Origin: a virus
IMG/VR virus record: IMGVR_UViG_3300044608_001994
Location: 1 to 30,335 of that record
Strand: one strand, 5' to 3'
DNA length: 30,335 nucleotides
The position numbers and the translations under genes are program-made. The notes under the pieces are model-generated. The model saw only the letters and a program-made list of their open reading frames with translations. It was not told the origin of the DNA and did not search any database. Positions 29,415 to 30,335 of the stretch are shown here, piece after piece. Numbering within the stretch: position 1 is the first letter of the stretch; the number at the start of each line of letters is the position of its first letter.

Positions 29415-30335
29415 ATGTCCAAACCTCTGGAAAGTGTATTAGTAAAAGCTCCCTATCGCAAGCAGCAGTATTCTGAAGAAGAACTCACGCAGTTTTTGAA
29501 CTGTGCTGATCCTGACACTGGTCCATACTACTTCATGGACAATTTTTTCTATATTCAGCATCCCACACAAGGCAAGATGCTGTATCATCCTTATGACTAT
29601 CAAAAACGCCTGATTGAAACCTACCATAACAATCGGTTTTCAATCTCCATGATGCCCAGACAAACAGGCAAGTCAACATCAGCTGCGGGCTACATCTTAT
29701 GGTACGCTATGTTTGTGCCAGACTCAACCATTCTTATAGCAGCACACAAGTATTCAGGCGCCCAGGAAATCATGCAACGCATACGATTTGCCTACGAATT
29801 GTGCCCAGACCATATCAGAGCTGGCGTGACCAGTTACAACAAAGGCTCAATAGATTTTGAAAACGGCAGTCGTATTGTGTCAGCCACTACCACCGAAACC
29901 ACTGGTCGAGGCATGAGTATTTCATTGCTGTATGCTGACGAGTTTGCGTTTGTGCGACCTACCATTGCCACTGAATTTTGGACTTCAATTTCGCCCACCT
30001 TGGCCACTGGTGGTAAAGCCATTATCACATCCACTCCCAACTCTGACGAAGATCAGTTTGCGCTGATTTGGAAGCTGGCCAACAAGTGTGTGGACGAATA
30101 CGGCAGTCCCACAGAACTGGGACAAAACGGCTTCCGAGCATATCGCAGCTACTGGCAAGAACATCCAGATCGTGACGAAGCCTGGGGCGAAAGCATGCGT
30201 GCGCAGCTAGGCGAAGATCGATTTCGTCGAGAAATTGGCTGCGAGTTCATTATCAATGATGAAACGCTGATTGCGCCTACCAAACTGATAGATTTACAAG
30301 GACGAGCACCACAGTATAAAACAGGGCAGGTACGC
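29415..30335 (+). CDS. 17: Large terminase subunit gp17-like, 3'-truncated by the window edge
   Basis: 307 residues visible, open to the last base. Begins MSKPLESVLVKAPYRK. The ATPase domain is clear: Walker A SMMPRQTGKST, then ILIAAHKYSGAQEIMQRI, SYNKGSIDFENGSRIVSAT, Walker B SLLYADEFAFV with the catalytic Glu, and the coupling motif ITSTPNS. Order and spacing match T4 gp17 (RQLGKTT, IYIDECAF). The C-terminal nuclease domain is beyond the window. gp17 is the packaging motor that fills heads and cuts concatemers. No clear promoter or Shine-Dalgarno is visible before ATG 29415. Confidence 0.97.
   Translation, partial: MSKPLESVLVKAPYRKQQYSEEELTQFLNCADPDTGPYYFMDNFFYIQHPTQGKMLYHPYDYQKRLIETYHNNRFSISMMPRQTGKSTSAAGYILWYAMFVPDSTILIAAHKYSGAQEIMQRIRFAYELCPDHIRAGVTSYNKGSIDFENGSRIVSATTTETTGRGMSISLLYADEFAFVRPTIATEFWTSISPTLATGGKAIITSTPNSDEDQFALIWKLANKCVDEYGSPTELGQNGFRAYRSYWQEHPDRDEAWGESMRAQLGEDRFRREIGCEFIINDETLIAPTKLIDLQGRAPQYKTGQVR

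Overview
The window is part of the genome of a T4-like tailed phage (contractile-tail myovirus) of a Gram-negative, probably aquatic, bacterium. This rests on recognisable homologues of T4 neck proteins gp13 and gp14, tail sheath stabiliser gp15, sheath gp18, tube gp19, head-completion protein gp4, small and large terminase gp16 and gp17, the dNMP kinase gp1, and on repeated T4-type late promoter boxes (NATAAATA). The genes are short and tightly packed, often with ATGA or TAATG start/stop overlaps. Base composition is moderate, visibly less AT-rich than typical SAR11 phages. The host cannot be named from this sequence. No rRNA, tRNA, CRISPR or insertion sequence was seen.

Region 1 (1-7912, + strand) is a tail fibre and surface-glycan module. 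The 3' end of a collagen-like tail fibre gene with 99-bp tandem repeats is followed by ten packed genes: a GT4 glycosyltransferase, a WbuC-like cupin, a left-handed beta-helix acyltransferase, a short DegT-type aminotransferase, GDP-mannose 4,6-dehydratase, a fucosyltransferase-like enzyme, a GT10 fucosyltransferase, and three 2OG-Fe(II) oxygenases of three different types. Together they look like a pathway that makes, transfers and decorates a GDP-6-deoxyhexose sugar on a virion or host surface.

Region 2 (7913-11105, - strand) holds a Nudix hydrolase, gp15 and gp14. It is inverted relative to the other structural genes. gp15 appears to start at a non-AUG codon (ATT).

Region 3 (11106-15577) is a mixed early/late stretch. 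It contains two conserved unknown genes behind good sigma70-type promoters, neck protein gp13, an SGNH-hydrolase-like protein, a DexA-like exonuclease, dNMP kinase (gene 1), and an antisense zinc-binding HNH-like gene.

Region 4 (15578-22256) is the late tail and packaging block: an unusually large 1123-residue sheath protein, a strong terminator, tube gp19, a tube-like/baseplate-initiator-like protein, a small unknown, gp4 and gp16.

Region 5 (22277-29392) separates gp16 from gp17 by about 7 kb. It carries genes whose N-termini resemble the T4 capsid-targeting sequence (MKTYQEFIAE in T4 internal proteins), suggesting a set of proteins packaged inside the head, plus small unknowns, a large repeat-containing virion or fibre protein, and a secreted staphylococcal-type nuclease. 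Region 6 (29415 to the end) is the N-terminal part of gp17, which runs off the window.

The most novel features are the head-cargo cluster with shared N- and C-terminal tags, the ATT start of gene 15, the near-leaderless early and late promoters, the display modules shared by gp14, gp15 and gp18, and the glycan/oxygenase cassette.
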